A stretch of DNA of 64,000 nt from Pseudarthrobacter raffinosi (GCF_023913735.1 NZ_JAMXBH010000011.1:1-64000), one strand, 5' to 3'; numbered from the stretch's first letter, positions 54,429 through 63,489 are shown. Notes: generated by a model not told the origin, from the sequence alone. Made by a program: numbers and translations.

Positions 54429-55497
54429 CGCCCACCAGAAGGTCGGCCATGCCGCGGATGACGTCCGGCCCTTCGAGTGCGTCGAGCCATTCCGGGGGCA
54501 GGCACTCTTCGCCGTAGTAGGCGCCCAGGATGTTTCCGCCGATGGATCCCGTGGAATCGCTGGCGCCGCTGTGGTTGACGGCCAGCGCCATGGCCGCCCG
54601 GAAATGGTCTTGCGGCGACAGTGTGGAGTCCGCATCCGGCGCTGTGGCCAGGACAGTGTAAAGCCCGACGGCGAACGCCTCCTCCGCGACCCAGCCCTCG
54701 CCGAGCTGCCGAACCAGTTCCTCCGGCGACAGGTCGCCTGTTCCCGCACAGCGGATGGCCGCTTCAAGCCGCTCGGGAAGTTCCGCCGCCACATCCTTCA
54801 GGCCACGGACTTCGGCCAGGACCGCCGCCGCCGCGTCCGCCAGGGTGTCACCGGCCACCAGGCGGTGGATCAGCAGGCTGAAGCTGCCGGCACTTTGCCG
54901 TGCGGACGGATGGCCGTGCGTCAGGGAGGCGGCGTCGGCACTCAACTTATAGACGGCGTCGGACGCTATGAAGGGAATCAGGCCGAACGGTGCCGACCTC
55001 ATCACCGTTCCGCGGCCCTTCGAGTCCGGGTTCACCGGCCGGTAAACCGTGCCCATCTCCCCGGTGGCCAACCCGCTGATACACGCGTTTCCCGGAGCGC
55101 GGCGGTGCCTCAGGACCTCATGACCGTCGATCCACCGAGGCGGCTGCGACGGGGCCTGCGGCGGTAAGGACTCGCCCTGGGTGGCCAGCCAGCGGAGATA
55201 GGCCAGCCACAGGCAGGCGTTCGCGTCGGCACCCACGCCGTCATTGGCCCATTCGAGCACCTCCACCAGCCCGTCCACGGTGTACAGCGTCAGCTGCGTG
55301 TCGTCCGAAAAGTGACTGCCGCCGTCGAGCGCGGAGAAGTCTGTCAGGCCGTCCGGGCCGAAGCGGCTGCGGATCGCTTCCACGGAGTCGAACTCCACCG
55401 CGTAGCCCAGCGAGTCGCCCAAGGCCCCGCCCAGGAGGCAGCCGTGGATGCGGGACTTCAGCGGGGGCGCGGCAACGGCGCCCGGTTCAATGCTCAT
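54415..55497 (-). CDS. ADP-ribosylglycohydrolase family protein
   Basis: 360 aa all-alpha fold of the DraG/ARH family. GCLLGGALGDSLGYAVEF opens the domain, SHFSDDTQLTLYTVDGL supplies metal-binding Asp residues, and NHSGASDSTGSIGGNILGAYYG gives the second metal set (DSD-like). It removes ADP-ribose from a protein or small molecule; the partner is unknown. ATG 55497 is selected by TAAATT 7 nt upstream; the frame open to 55545 would run past the promoter. Confidence 0.9.
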   Translation of the reverse strand: MSIEPGAVAAPPLKSRIHGCLLGGALGDSLGYAVEFDSVEAIRSRFGPDGLTDFSALDGGSHFSDDTQLTLYTVDGLVEVLEWANDGVGADANACLWLAYLRWLATQGESLPPQAPSQPPRWIDGHEVLRHRRAPGNACISGLATGEMGTVYRPVNPDSKGRGTVMRSAPFGLIPFIASDAVYKLSADAASLTHGHPSARQSAGSFSLLIHRLVAGDTLADAAAAVLAEVRGLKDVAAELPERLEAAIRCAGTGDLSPEELVRQLGEGWVAEEAFAVGLYTVLATAPDADSTLSPQDHFRAAMALAVNHSGASDSTGSIGGNILGAYYGEECLPPEWLDALEGPDVIRGMADLLVGVTTA

Positions 55498-55639
55498 GAC
55501 AGTAAATTTACCGTGGGGCGGAGGTGGAACGCGCCGGGGCGCCACGCCGTCCGTCCACTAAGCTCGGACTCAGCCAACGCCCAGAATCCCTTGGCAGAAT
55601 GCAAAGGCACCAAACCCCAACGAAAAGGATTGCCCCACC

Positions 55640-56644
55640 ATGACCATGCCTGTGCCCGTCCACCGTGACCCCGCCCCCGGGCTGACTGCCGGCAGCGGTG
55701 CCGAAATCCGGTACGGGCTTGTGTCCAGGCTGTCTGCCGAAGCCTTTGGCAGCCTTTTCATCGTGGTGGCAGGCCTGGGCGTGCCGCTGTTCTCCATCCC
55801 GCAGTCCAGCCCGCTGCCCGCCGCGCTCGCAGCAGGCCTGGCAGTGACCGCGGCGATGCTGGCCTTCGGCTACGTTTCCGGCGGACACTTCAACCCGGCG
55901 GTGACCGTTGGCCACGCCGTTGCCGGCCGGATCCGGCTCGGTGACGCCGCTGCTTACATCGGCGCGCAGCTGGTGGGCGGGCTCCTGGGCGCCCTCGCAC
56001 TCTTCGGCATCCTGCGCACACTGCCGGGCATCCAGGACAGCCGGACGGCGTTCGACACCGTGACCGCCGGATTCGGCGAACATTCCATCATCCAGGCGCC
56101 CCTCGCCGGCGTGCTCCTGCTGGAAGTGCTCGGGGCCGCCATCCTGGTTGCAGTCTTCCTGGGCACCACTGCACGCAACAACGTCAACAAGACGGCAGCC
56201 GCCGTAGCCGTGGGCCTCGCCTGCGCTGTCCTGCTGCAGCTGGGCCAGTCCGTGGGCAATGCGCCGTTCAACCCCGCCCGCGCTACGGCCTCGGCCGTCT
56301 TCAGCTCCAGCTGGTCCCTTGAGCAGCTGTGGCTTTTCTGGGTTGCTCCCTTGGCGGGCGCAGCCATCGCCGGGCTGGTCTTCCGGGGGTTCGCCGAGCC
56401 GGTTGCTGCCGTTACTGCTTCAGACGCTGACGGACCAGTATATGACGTCAGTGCCGCCGTCGGCGGTGCTGCCGACGACGTTGAGGATTTTGACGACGAC
56501 GAGGATGCCGACGTCGTCGAAGAGGCCGCCGAGGTGCCGGCCAAGGCAGCTGCCCCGGCCAAGGCCGCACCGGTTCATTCCGCCGCGGACGAGCCGGACA
56601 ACCGCGACGAGGCCCAGGAATTCTTCGACGGAAAGCGCGGCTAG
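55640..56644 (+). CDS. MIP family aquaporin/glycerol channel with acidic tail
   Basis: 334 aa. Six membrane helices and two NPA loops: GGHFNPAVTVGHA (~85) and APFNPARATASAVF (~214) with the selectivity-filter Arg after the second NPA. The short, clean pore layout fits a water-type channel. The last ~75 residues form a cytosolic tail rich in Asp/Glu (DDVEDFDDDEDADVVEE) then Ala/Lys/Pro; such tails are unusual for bacterial aquaporins. AAAGGA precedes the ATG. Confidence 0.9.
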   Translation: MTMPVPVHRDPAPGLTAGSGAEIRYGLVSRLSAEAFGSLFIVVAGLGVPLFSIPQSSPLPAALAAGLAVTAAMLAFGYVSGGHFNPAVTVGHAVAGRIRLGDAAAYIGAQLVGGLLGALALFGILRTLPGIQDSRTAFDTVTAGFGEHSIIQAPLAGVLLLEVLGAAILVAVFLGTTARNNVNKTAAAVAVGLACAVLLQLGQSVGNAPFNPARATASAVFSSSWSLEQLWLFWVAPLAGAAIAGLVFRGFAEPVAAVTASDADGPVYDVSAAVGGAADDVEDFDDDEDADVVEEAAEVPAKAAAPAKAAPVHSAADEPDNRDEAQEFFDGKRG

Positions 56645-56715
56645 CTGGCCTGACTGGGCAACGGCCTGTTGCGGCGGTTTCCTAAACTGTCGGTGGCAGC
56701 CGCTAGCGTAAGAAT

Positions 56716-57897
56716 ATGCGGTTATTGCACACTTCGGACTGGCACTTGGGCAGGTCCTTCCATGGCGTCGGGATGCTGGACGCCCAGCGGTCATTTGTTG
56801 ATCAGCTCGTCAGCGCCGTCACCGGAAACGCCGTTGACGTTGTCCTGATCGCCGGCGATGTCTACGACCGCGCCCTGCCCGGTGTCGACGTCGTGGGGCT
56901 GTTGGACGATGCCCTGGTGCGGCTCACGGCGGCCGGCGCCACTGTGGTGCTGACATCCGGCAACCACGACTCCGCCATCCGGCTGGGCTTCGCCTCCCGG
57001 CTGCTGGAACGTGGCGGCGTCCACTTGCGGACCCGGCTGTCGGACCTGGACCAGCCAGTCGTCCTGCCCCTGGAGACGGGTGACGGCGGGACTCCGGGCG
57101 CTGTCCTGGCCATCTATGGAATCCCCTGGCTGGAACCGCGCCTCGTCGCCGAACAACTCGGTGCAGAACCCACCAGCCACTTCGAAGTCACCCGCGCCGC
57201 CACTGACCGCATCCGGGCAGACCTCGCGGAGCGCAGCGCAGCGGGAACCGTCCATTCGGTGGTCCTCGCCCACACGTTCGCCAGCGGAGGGATCAGCTCA
57301 GACAGCGAACGGGACCTCAGCATCGGGGGAGTCGGAGCCGTGCCCCTGGACCTCTTCGACGGATTCAGCTACACCGCGCTGGGGCACCTGCACGGCCGCC
57401 AGACCCTGTCGCCGCAGGTCAGGTACTCGGGTTCGCCCGTGGCCTACTCGTTCTCCGAAGCCAAGCACACCAAGGGCAGCTGGCTGATCGACGTCGGCCC
57501 GGACGGTGTGACCGGCGTATCGGAACTGTCGTGGGAAGCCCCGCGGAAGCTGGCTGTGCTCCGCGGCGATATCTCGGAGCTCCTGGAGTCCGCGGAACAT
57601 TCCTGGGCCGAAGGGGCGTTCTGCCAGATCACCCTGACGGATGAGCAGCGGCCCGCGCAGGCCATGGAGCGGCTGCGGGCCCGTTTTCCGGACACGCTGG
57701 TCCTCGGCTTTGATCCGCAGGGCGGCACCGTCAAGGCGTCCAAGAGCTACAGCAGCCGCCTCGCCGAAGCCCAGGATGATCTCTCGCTCTGCTGCGGATT
57801 CCTCGATCATGTGCGGGGGCGGGACGCGGACGACGCCGAGCGGTCGGCTATCGCCGCGGCGCTGGATAACGTACGCCTGACGGAGGGATCGCTATGA
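56716..57897 (+). CDS. sbcD: exonuclease subunit SbcD
   Basis: Mre11-type Mn-dependent nuclease that with SbcC cuts hairpins and trims DNA ends. The 393-aa protein has the phosphoesterase motifs: LLHTSDWHLGRSF, IAGDVYDRALP, TSGNHDSAIRLG, and VLAHTFASGG, GHLHGRQ. The capping domain follows. TAGCGT stands 6 nt before ATG 56716. Overlaps sbcC by ATGA. Confidence 0.96.
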   Translation: MRLLHTSDWHLGRSFHGVGMLDAQRSFVDQLVSAVTGNAVDVVLIAGDVYDRALPGVDVVGLLDDALVRLTAAGATVVLTSGNHDSAIRLGFASRLLERGGVHLRTRLSDLDQPVVLPLETGDGGTPGAVLAIYGIPWLEPRLVAEQLGAEPTSHFEVTRAATDRIRADLAERSAAGTVHSVVLAHTFASGGISSDSERDLSIGGVGAVPLDLFDGFSYTALGHLHGRQTLSPQVRYSGSPVAYSFSEAKHTKGSWLIDVGPDGVTGVSELSWEAPRKLAVLRGDISELLESAEHSWAEGAFCQITLTDEQRPAQAMERLRARFPDTLVLGFDPQGGTVKASKSYSSRLAEAQDDLSLCCGFLDHVRGRDADDAERSAIAAALDNVRLTEGSL

Positions 57898-60800
57898 GGA
57901 TCCACCGCCTTGCCATCTCCGCCTTCGGGCCCTTTGCGGGCACCGAGGAAATCGACTTCGACAGGTTGAGCGCCCACGGGCTCTTCCTCCTCAACGGCCC
58001 TACCGGAGCAGGCAAGACCAGCGTGCTGGACGCTGTCTGCTTTGCGCTGTACGGATCCGTGCCGGGGGCGCGCCAGGAGGGTAAGCGCCTGCGCAGCGAT
58101 CATGCCGAGCCGTCGCTCGAACCGGCGGTAACCTGCGAGTTTTCCGCTCAGGGCCGCCACTTCGAAGTCACCAGGTCGCCGGCCTGGGATAAACCCAGTG
58201 CCCGGGGGAAGAACGGCTTCACCACACAGCAGGCCAAAACGCTCCTCCGGGAACGCGTCAGCGGGACGTGGACGGAGAGATCCGGACGCAATGACGAAGC
58301 CGGCGCTGAAATCACCGCCCTGCTGGGAATGGACCGGGAACAGTTCACCCGCGTGGTGATGCTGCCGCAGGGCGATTTTGCCGCCTTCCTGCGGTCCAAG
58401 GCAGCCGATCGCCTGGAACTGCTGCAGAAGCTCTTCGGCACCCAGCGGTTCGAGGCCCTGGAACAGGAATTGGCGGCGCAGGCGCAGGCCGCGCGGAACG
58501 ATGTTGCCCGGCTGAACGCGGAGCTTGAGCTGCTGGCGGCGCGGGCGGAAGCCGAGGCCGCCGCGCTGGCCATTGACGATTCCGCAGCTCCTGCCCAGGA
58601 GGAATCTTCTGCCCGGATCGAATGGCTGCAGGAATCAGTGGCCCACCGCGCAGGGGAACTGGCTGCTGCGGCGGAGGCTGCAGCAGCTGTCAGTAGGCAC
58701 ACCTCCGGCCGGCTGGAGAGCGAGTCCGCGCGGCGGGAACGGCACCGCAAACTGGCAGCCGCCGAGGCCAGGAAGGCAGCCGCAGAGGCAACCCTGCCGT
58801 CACTGGAGGTCCATGCCGCCCGCCTCGAACAGCACCGCCGCGCCGAGGTGCTCTCGGGCCAGCTGCATGCAGTCCAGTCCAGCCAGACCCAGGTCCGGCA
58901 CGCGGCGGGAGCCATGGAATCCGCCATCACACTGCTGCGCATGGCGGCGGATGAAGACCCCGAACTGGACCAGCTGGACCTTGGCGCCTGGGATGCGGAC
59001 CACTCCGATGGCGGGGTCTCCGCCGCAGGGGCCCTTGATATCGCTGGTGAGCTCAGCCTGCTCCGGTCCTTGTTGGCCGTTGTGGAAGCAAGATTGCCGG
59101 ACGAAGAACGCCTCCATTCACTCGTTGCCAGGCGTGCCGCACTCAGCACGAAGCAGCAGGAACTCACCCAAAAGGACATTGACCTGGGCGTTTCGCTGCA
59201 GGCCCTCCGCACGGAGCAGGAAACCCTGACGGCGGGCCTCGAGCCCCTGACGGAACTGGCCTCAGCCGCCATCCTGCACGCCAAGGAAGCCGCTGCGGCT
59301 GAGGAACTTCTTGACGTCGTCCGGCGCTACGCGGCTGCACGGGCGGCGCAGGGGCTCGCCACGGAGCGCCACTCGGCGTCCCGGGAGATCCAGCTCGAGA
59401 AGAAACTCCGCTGGCTGGACCTGCGCGAGGAAAGACTCGCCAACGCCGCCGCCGAACTCGCTGCGCAGCTGGCCGAGGGAGAGGCGTGCCCGGTTTGCGG
59501 CAGTGCGGACCACCCGGCTCCCGCGGAGGCTGCGGCGTCAGCGGTGGGCCTCAGCCAGGCCGAGGAAGCTGCCCAGCAGGACCATGAGGCCGCAGAGACA
59601 AAGCTGGCAGCGCGTGCCCGTGAGTTGGGCGACGCGAACCAGTTGGTGGCTGTCCTTGAAGGCCAAGGAGGGGACACGCCCGAAGAGGATGCGTTTGCGG
59701 CCTTCGAGTCTGCCTGCACCGCCGCCGACGAGTCGCAGCTGGCGGTGAAAAACCTCGCTGACCTCCGGCAGCAGCTTGAGGCAGCCGAAGCCAGATTTAC
59801 CGCAGCGGATTCCGCCAGGCAAAGAGCAACATCCGAACTCGCGCAGGTCACCGTTGAATTGTCGGGACTCGTGGACCAGCTGGCGTCGCTTGACGAGGCG
59901 CTCTCCGGCCTGCGTGGCGGCCACCGCAGCCTCACACGCCGGCTGCGGTCGGTGCAGGAAGCTGCCGCCACACTGGAGAAGGCCGTGGAGGCCCAGGCCT
60001 TGCTCAGCAGGGCCAGGGCCAGGGCCGAGGAAGCGCGGATCCAGCTTGACCTGGCGTTGCCGGAGGCTGGTTTCAGTTCTGACCTTGAAGCCCGGGCGCA
60101 GCTGCTGTCGGCCACCGACGCCGATGCCCTGCTGGCTGAGGTCCGGGCCGGCCACGACGAACAGGCGCGGATTGCCGAGTTGTTCGCATCCGAGGATCTG
60201 CTGCTGGCGCGGACGGAAGCCGCAGCCCATCCCGCGGTGGACGAAGCCCTCATTGCCGAGCTGCAAACCGTCGCGGAGCAGGCCGGGGAGGAGGCACGCG
60301 CCGCCGATCTCGCCGCCGCTATGGCCGTGCGCTGTGTGGAATCGCTGGCCGCTGTCCGCAATGACTACGAACGGATTGCCGGTTCCGGGCGGGTTCCGCG
60401 GGAACGCGCCCAGCTGCTAACAGCCCTGGCTGATACCGCCGCAGGCCGAGGAGACAACACGTACCGCATGAGCCTGAACAGCTACGTCCTCGCGGCACGG
60501 CTTGAACAGGTGGCGTTGGCTGCTTCCGAACGCCTGGTGGCCATGAGCGATGGCCGCTACCTGCTACAGCATTCAGACGCCAAGGCCGCGCGGGGCGCGA
60601 AATCCGGGTTGGGCCTTGAAGTCGTGGACCAGTGGACCGGGCACCGCCGGGATACTTCCACCCTTTCCGGCGGCGAGTCCTTTATGGCGTCCCTCTCACT
60701 CGCCCTGGGGTTGGCAGACGTTGTGCAGCAGGAGTCCGGCGGCATCCAGATCGAGACGCTCTTTGTGGACGAGGGTTTCGGCAGCCTGGACGAACAATCC

Positions 60801-60971
60801 CTGGAACAGGTGATGGATGCCCTCGAAGGCCTTCGCGACGGCGGGCGCGTTGTGGGTCTCGTCAGTCATGTGGGGGAAATGAAACAGCGTATCGGAACCC
60901 AGCTCCAGGTCCTCAAGGGCCGGAACGGTTCCACCCTCCGCATTTCCGACGCCGCCGAAGCGCTGATGTGA
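57894..60971 (+). CDS. sbcC: exonuclease subunit SbcC
   Basis: Rad50-type ATPase partner of SbcD. 1025 aa: Walker A NGPTGAGKTSVLDAV (~34-48), long Ala/Glu/Arg coiled coils, the zinc hook CPVCG at ~530 in the middle, and the C-terminal ATPase half with signature LSGGESFMASLSLALGL, Walker B LFVDEGFGSLD. Normal length and complete. Followed by a separate promoter for the MFS gene. Confidence 0.96.
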   Translation: MRIHRLAISAFGPFAGTEEIDFDRLSAHGLFLLNGPTGAGKTSVLDAVCFALYGSVPGARQEGKRLRSDHAEPSLEPAVTCEFSAQGRHFEVTRSPAWDKPSARGKNGFTTQQAKTLLRERVSGTWTERSGRNDEAGAEITALLGMDREQFTRVVMLPQGDFAAFLRSKAADRLELLQKLFGTQRFEALEQELAAQAQAARNDVARLNAELELLAARAEAEAAALAIDDSAAPAQEESSARIEWLQESVAHRAGELAAAAEAAAAVSRHTSGRLESESARRERHRKLAAAEARKAAAEATLPSLEVHAARLEQHRRAEVLSGQLHAVQSSQTQVRHAAGAMESAITLLRMAADEDPELDQLDLGAWDADHSDGGVSAAGALDIAGELSLLRSLLAVVEARLPDEERLHSLVARRAALSTKQQELTQKDIDLGVSLQALRTEQETLTAGLEPLTELASAAILHAKEAAAAEELLDVVRRYAAARAAQGLATERHSASREIQLEKKLRWLDLREERLANAAAELAAQLAEGEACPVCGSADHPAPAEAAASAVGLSQAEEAAQQDHEAAETKLAARARELGDANQLVAVLEGQGGDTPEEDAFAAFESACTAADESQLAVKNLADLRQQLEAAEARFTAADSARQRATSELAQVTVELSGLVDQLASLDEALSGLRGGHRSLTRRLRSVQEAAATLEKAVEAQALLSRARARAEEARIQLDLALPEAGFSSDLEARAQLLSATDADALLAEVRAGHDEQARIAELFASEDLLLARTEAAAHPAVDEALIAELQTVAEQAGEEARAADLAAAMAVRCVESLAAVRNDYERIAGSGRVPRERAQLLTALADTAAGRGDNTYRMSLNSYVLAARLEQVALAASERLVAMSDGRYLLQHSDAKAARGAKSGLGLEVVDQWTGHRRDTSTLSGGESFMASLSLALGLADVVQQESGGIQIETLFVDEGFGSLDEQSLEQVMDALEGLRDGGRVVGLVSHVGEMKQRIGTQLQVLKGRNGSTLRISDAAEALM

Positions 60972-60988
60972 CGGCGGCCATGCCGGGC

Positions 60989-61016
60989 TGGACTGGCCCC
61001 AGCCGGCCTCTATAAT
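60989..61016 (+). promoter_or_regulatory. promoter of the MFS exporter unit
   Basis: A consensus -10 TATAAT (61011-61016) with TGGACT (60989-60994) as -35 at 16 bp. Transcription would begin near 61023, ahead of a strong ribosome site GGGAGGAGGG at 61043-61052. Confidence 0.65.
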
Positions 61017-61055
61017 TGGATAGTTACCGGGTCGCGCGCATCGGGAGGAGGGACG

Positions 61056-61142
61056 ATGCGCATTACTGAACGAGCCCGGAACCTTGAACTCTTCAACAAT
61101 GTCCTTCTTGCCTGCTTCCGTGGAAGCGCCTCTCGCTCCTGA
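61056..61142 (+). CDS. 28-aa ORF with strong ribosome site, overlapping the MFS start
   Basis: ATG 61056 follows the ribosome site GGGAGGAGGG with 3-4 nt from GGG. It encodes 28 residues (MRITERARNLELFNN...), in a frame different from the MFS gene, which starts inside it at 61099. The best ribosome site of the region thus serves this peptide, not the transporter. It may be a regulatory leader peptide or a real small gene. Confidence 0.5.
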   Translation: MRITERARNLELFNNVLLACFRGSASRS

Positions 61143-62418
61143 CACTGCGCCTGCCTCCGCTGCACCATCCTCCGCTGCACCAGCCTCCGTTGCGCTGGCT
61201 CCGCCCACCGGGCGGTTCGCCAGGCTCCCGCACCTCGCAGGCCGCAGCTTTATCCCGCTGGGCCTGTTCGCCCGGCTTCCCCTGGCCATGCTGACTGTCG
61301 GTGCCTTGACCCTCGTCACGTCCGTGACCGGCTCGTACGCGCTGGGTGGCACAGTTGCCGGTGCTGTGGGGATCGGCTCAGCCCTGGGCGCCCCGGTCTT
61401 TGGAGCGCTCGCAGACCGCAGGGGGCAGCGGCCCGTCCTCCTGGTGGCGGCCGTGCTTAACACGTTGGCGGTGCTGGCGCTGATCGGCACGGCCTTGGCT
61501 GCGCCCGAAGCCGGATTCTTTCCCGGTGCCGTGATCGCCGCCGCATTCCTTGCTGGGGCCAGCTGCCCGCAGGTAGGGCCGCTGGCCAGGGTGCGCTGGA
61601 TGGCGCTCACCTCGCGGGGCAAGGAAGCGAAGGGCGGCAGGGATCTGGACACGGCCCTGTCGTACGAAGGCACGGCTGATGAGCTGACGTTCGTGCTGGG
61701 ACCGGCTCTGGTGGGTATCCTGGCCAGCCTGGTGGCCCCTTGGCTGCCGTTGGCCCTGGCCGCAGCCATGACCATCACGCTGGTGCCCGCCTTTGCCGTG
61801 CACTCCACCCACAAGGCGGTTCCCCTGAACCGGGGCTCGGCAGCTTCGCGCAAGGCTGCGAGGATTCCCACCGTCGTCGCACTGCCCGTCCTGGCGATGG
61901 TGGCCATGGGCACTTTCTTCGGGTCCGCCCAGACGGCTTTGAGCTCCTTCTCCGCCAGTTTCGCCACCTCGGAGATCGCCGGACTGCTGTATGCGGTCAT
62001 GGGACTGAGTTCGGCCGCCGCAGCCCTGTCCGTGGCGTACTGGCCCCAGCGCTTCACTCCCGCCGCCCGGTGGCTGATTAGCGCGGCACTCATGACGGTG
62101 CTCGCGCTGCTGCTTCTGGTGCCCGGATCGTTGGGCGGCATGATTGCGGTGCTTCTGGTCCTGGGATTGCCCGTGGGCCCCGTGATGGTCACGGTCTTCG
62201 CGATTGGAGGCCTGGTGGCGCCGGTGGAAAGGCTCGGGACCGTGATGACAGCTCTGGCAAGCGGGATCGTGGCGGGCACCGCACTGGGGGCCGCCGTTGG
62301 TGGCCAGCTGGCGCAGGCCCACGGCTACCACGCAGCCTTCATTGTGCCTGTGATTGCCGCCGGCGGCCTGCTGGTGCTTGGTGCCGCGGCCGCCGTCATT
62401 CTCCGCAAACGCCACTGA
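61099..62418 (+). CDS. major facilitator superfamily transporter
   Basis: 439 aa with 12 predicted membrane helices. MFS motif A is FGALADRRGQRPVLL between helices 2 and 3. The first ~45 residues are Ser/Ala/Pro-rich and cytosolic. The overall pattern fits a drug or metabolite exporter; the substrate is unknown. ATG 61099 has no ribosome site of its own and lies in the 28-aa upstream ORF; a TTG at 61084 is in frame. Confidence 0.85.
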   Translation: MSFLPASVEAPLAPDTAPASAAPSSAAPASVALAPPTGRFARLPHLAGRSFIPLGLFARLPLAMLTVGALTLVTSVTGSYALGGTVAGAVGIGSALGAPVFGALADRRGQRPVLLVAAVLNTLAVLALIGTALAAPEAGFFPGAVIAAAFLAGASCPQVGPLARVRWMALTSRGKEAKGGRDLDTALSYEGTADELTFVLGPALVGILASLVAPWLPLALAAAMTITLVPAFAVHSTHKAVPLNRGSAASRKAARIPTVVALPVLAMVAMGTFFGSAQTALSSFSASFATSEIAGLLYAVMGLSSAAAALSVAYWPQRFTPAARWLISAALMTVLALLLLVPGSLGGMIAVLLVLGLPVGPVMVTVFAIGGLVAPVERLGTVMTALASGIVAGTALGAAVGGQLAQAHGYHAAFIVPVIAAGGLLVLGAAAAVILRKRH

Positions 62419-62421
62419 TCG

Positions 62422-62452
62422 ACGCCGGGCGCTGGTCACGGCCAGGCGGCGT
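62422..62452. terminator. possible stem-loop between MFS and iclR 3' ends
   Basis: ACGCC...CTGG pairs with CCAG...GGCGT in the 43-bp gap between convergent genes. The stem has an internal loop and no U tract, so it is a weak terminator candidate. Confidence 0.35.
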
Positions 62453-62461
62453 GTGCAATGG

Positions 62462-63187
62462 TCAGCCCAGCTGGGCCTCAATGCGCGCGGCACCCGCCAT
62501 CAGCGCAGCGGCGATTTCGTCCGGATTCTGGGCTGCCCGGATATAGACGACGGCCAGCGCGGCTGGCCGTCCGGCAGGGACCATGACCGGAACTGCCACG
62601 GAGGAGACTCCGGCGATGACTTCATCGTGGCTGGCGGCATAGCCCAGCTGCCGCGCGGTTCCCGCCTCGGGCCGGTAGGGGATTCCCGGGGCTGCCGCAT
62701 GCCACTCAGCTTCTGAATAGGCGGACTGGATCGCAATTCCAGGGGCACCGGCGCTGATGGGATGCCGGGAGCCGGGGTGCTGGACGATGGCGGCGCCGGT
62801 ATGCCGCGGGTCCACGGTGACCAGCGTGACACAGTCATCGCGGTCCCAGACGGCCACAAAGGCACTCATGGTCAGGGAGTTCGCGAGTTGCGTCAGTTCC
62901 GGCAGTGCCGCCGTCTGCAGGTTGCGGGCAACCCCACGCGCCAGGACAGCCAGCCCGGGCCCCGGCTGGACTCTGCCCGCGTCATCGCGCACCAGCAAGG
63001 AGTGGTCCTCCAGGGTCCGCAGGATCCGGTAGGCCACGGAACGGTGAACCCCCATGGCGTCGGCAAGTTCCGCAATGGTCAAGGGAGTCTCCGCGGCCGC
63101 CAGGATTTCCAGCGCACGGATTCCGCGCGACAGGGTCTGGGACGGCGAAGCCTGAGCTGCTCCGGCGGGGACTGCGGTGGACGTCAT
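62462..63187 (-). CDS. IclR family transcriptional regulator
   Basis: 241 aa. The N-terminal winged helix-turn-helix (~15-80) has LTIAELADAMGVHRSVAYRILRTL; the C-terminal effector domain has VRDDAGRVQPGPGL, VTVDPRHTGAAI, HPISAGAPGIAI, and VAVPVMVP. IclR proteins respond to small acids or aromatics and usually control neighbouring catabolic or transport genes. ATG 63187 is supported by TAGGAT 7 nt upstream; the frame open to 63304 is not used. It diverges from the MHS transporter, a likely target. Confidence 0.92.
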   Translation of the reverse strand: MTSTAVPAGAAQASPSQTLSRGIRALEILAAAETPLTIAELADAMGVHRSVAYRILRTLEDHSLLVRDDAGRVQPGPGLAVLARGVARNLQTAALPELTQLANSLTMSAFVAVWDRDDCVTLVTVDPRHTGAAIVQHPGSRHPISAGAPGIAIQSAYSEAEWHAAAPGIPYRPEAGTARQLGYAASHDEVIAGVSSVAVPVMVPAGRPAALAVVYIRAAQNPDEIAAALMAGAARIEAQLG

Positions 63188-63262
63188 GGGTCCCATCCTA
63201 GGCGGCTGCACGGGCGCTGCCCGGGTGCCGTGACGGTGCTTCCCTCGCTTGGACTGCGTGCG

Positions 63263-63338
63263 GATTTCGAAAAGCCCTGTGCTGATTCCGAAAAGGAAGT
63301 TCAACTATGGAACTGACTCGCATCAACTGTGGAACTGA
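63263..63338. promoter_or_regulatory. two pairs of direct repeats, candidate operators
   Basis: GATTTCGAAAAG (63263-63274) and GATTCCGAAAAG (63284-63295) lie 21 bp apart. TCAACTATGGAACTGA (63301-63316) and TCAACTGTGGAACTGA (63323-63338) lie 22 bp apart. Each pair has one mismatch and a spacing of two helical turns. They are in the iclR-MHS gap and suit cooperative binding of an IclR-type regulator. Confidence 0.55.
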
Positions 63339-63399
63339 TCCGTGCGGAGAATCAAGAAAAAGAGTGCGTTTCATCACATCTTCGCGTAACGTCATACTA

Positions 63400-63417
63400 A
63401 CTGACCGTTCGATCAGT
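63400..63417. promoter_or_regulatory. TetR-like palindrome before the MHS transporter
   Basis: ACTGACCG-TT-CGATCAGT is an 18-bp near-perfect palindrome (one mismatch per half). The form resembles TGACCG-N2-CGGTCA sites of TetR regulators. It lies 73 bp before the transporter ATG. No tetR gene is in the window. Confidence 0.55.
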
Positions 63418-63489
63418 AAATTGGACGGCCCAAATCCACCGTCGGCAGCCGTTATCCCCAACCAGGCTGCCCCAAGCCACGGAGTTCCA

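Noticed and set aside
60696..62279. 527-codon minus-strand open frame
   Set aside because: Antisense to the sbcC end and the MFS transporter; Ala/Pro/Arg/Ser composition only.
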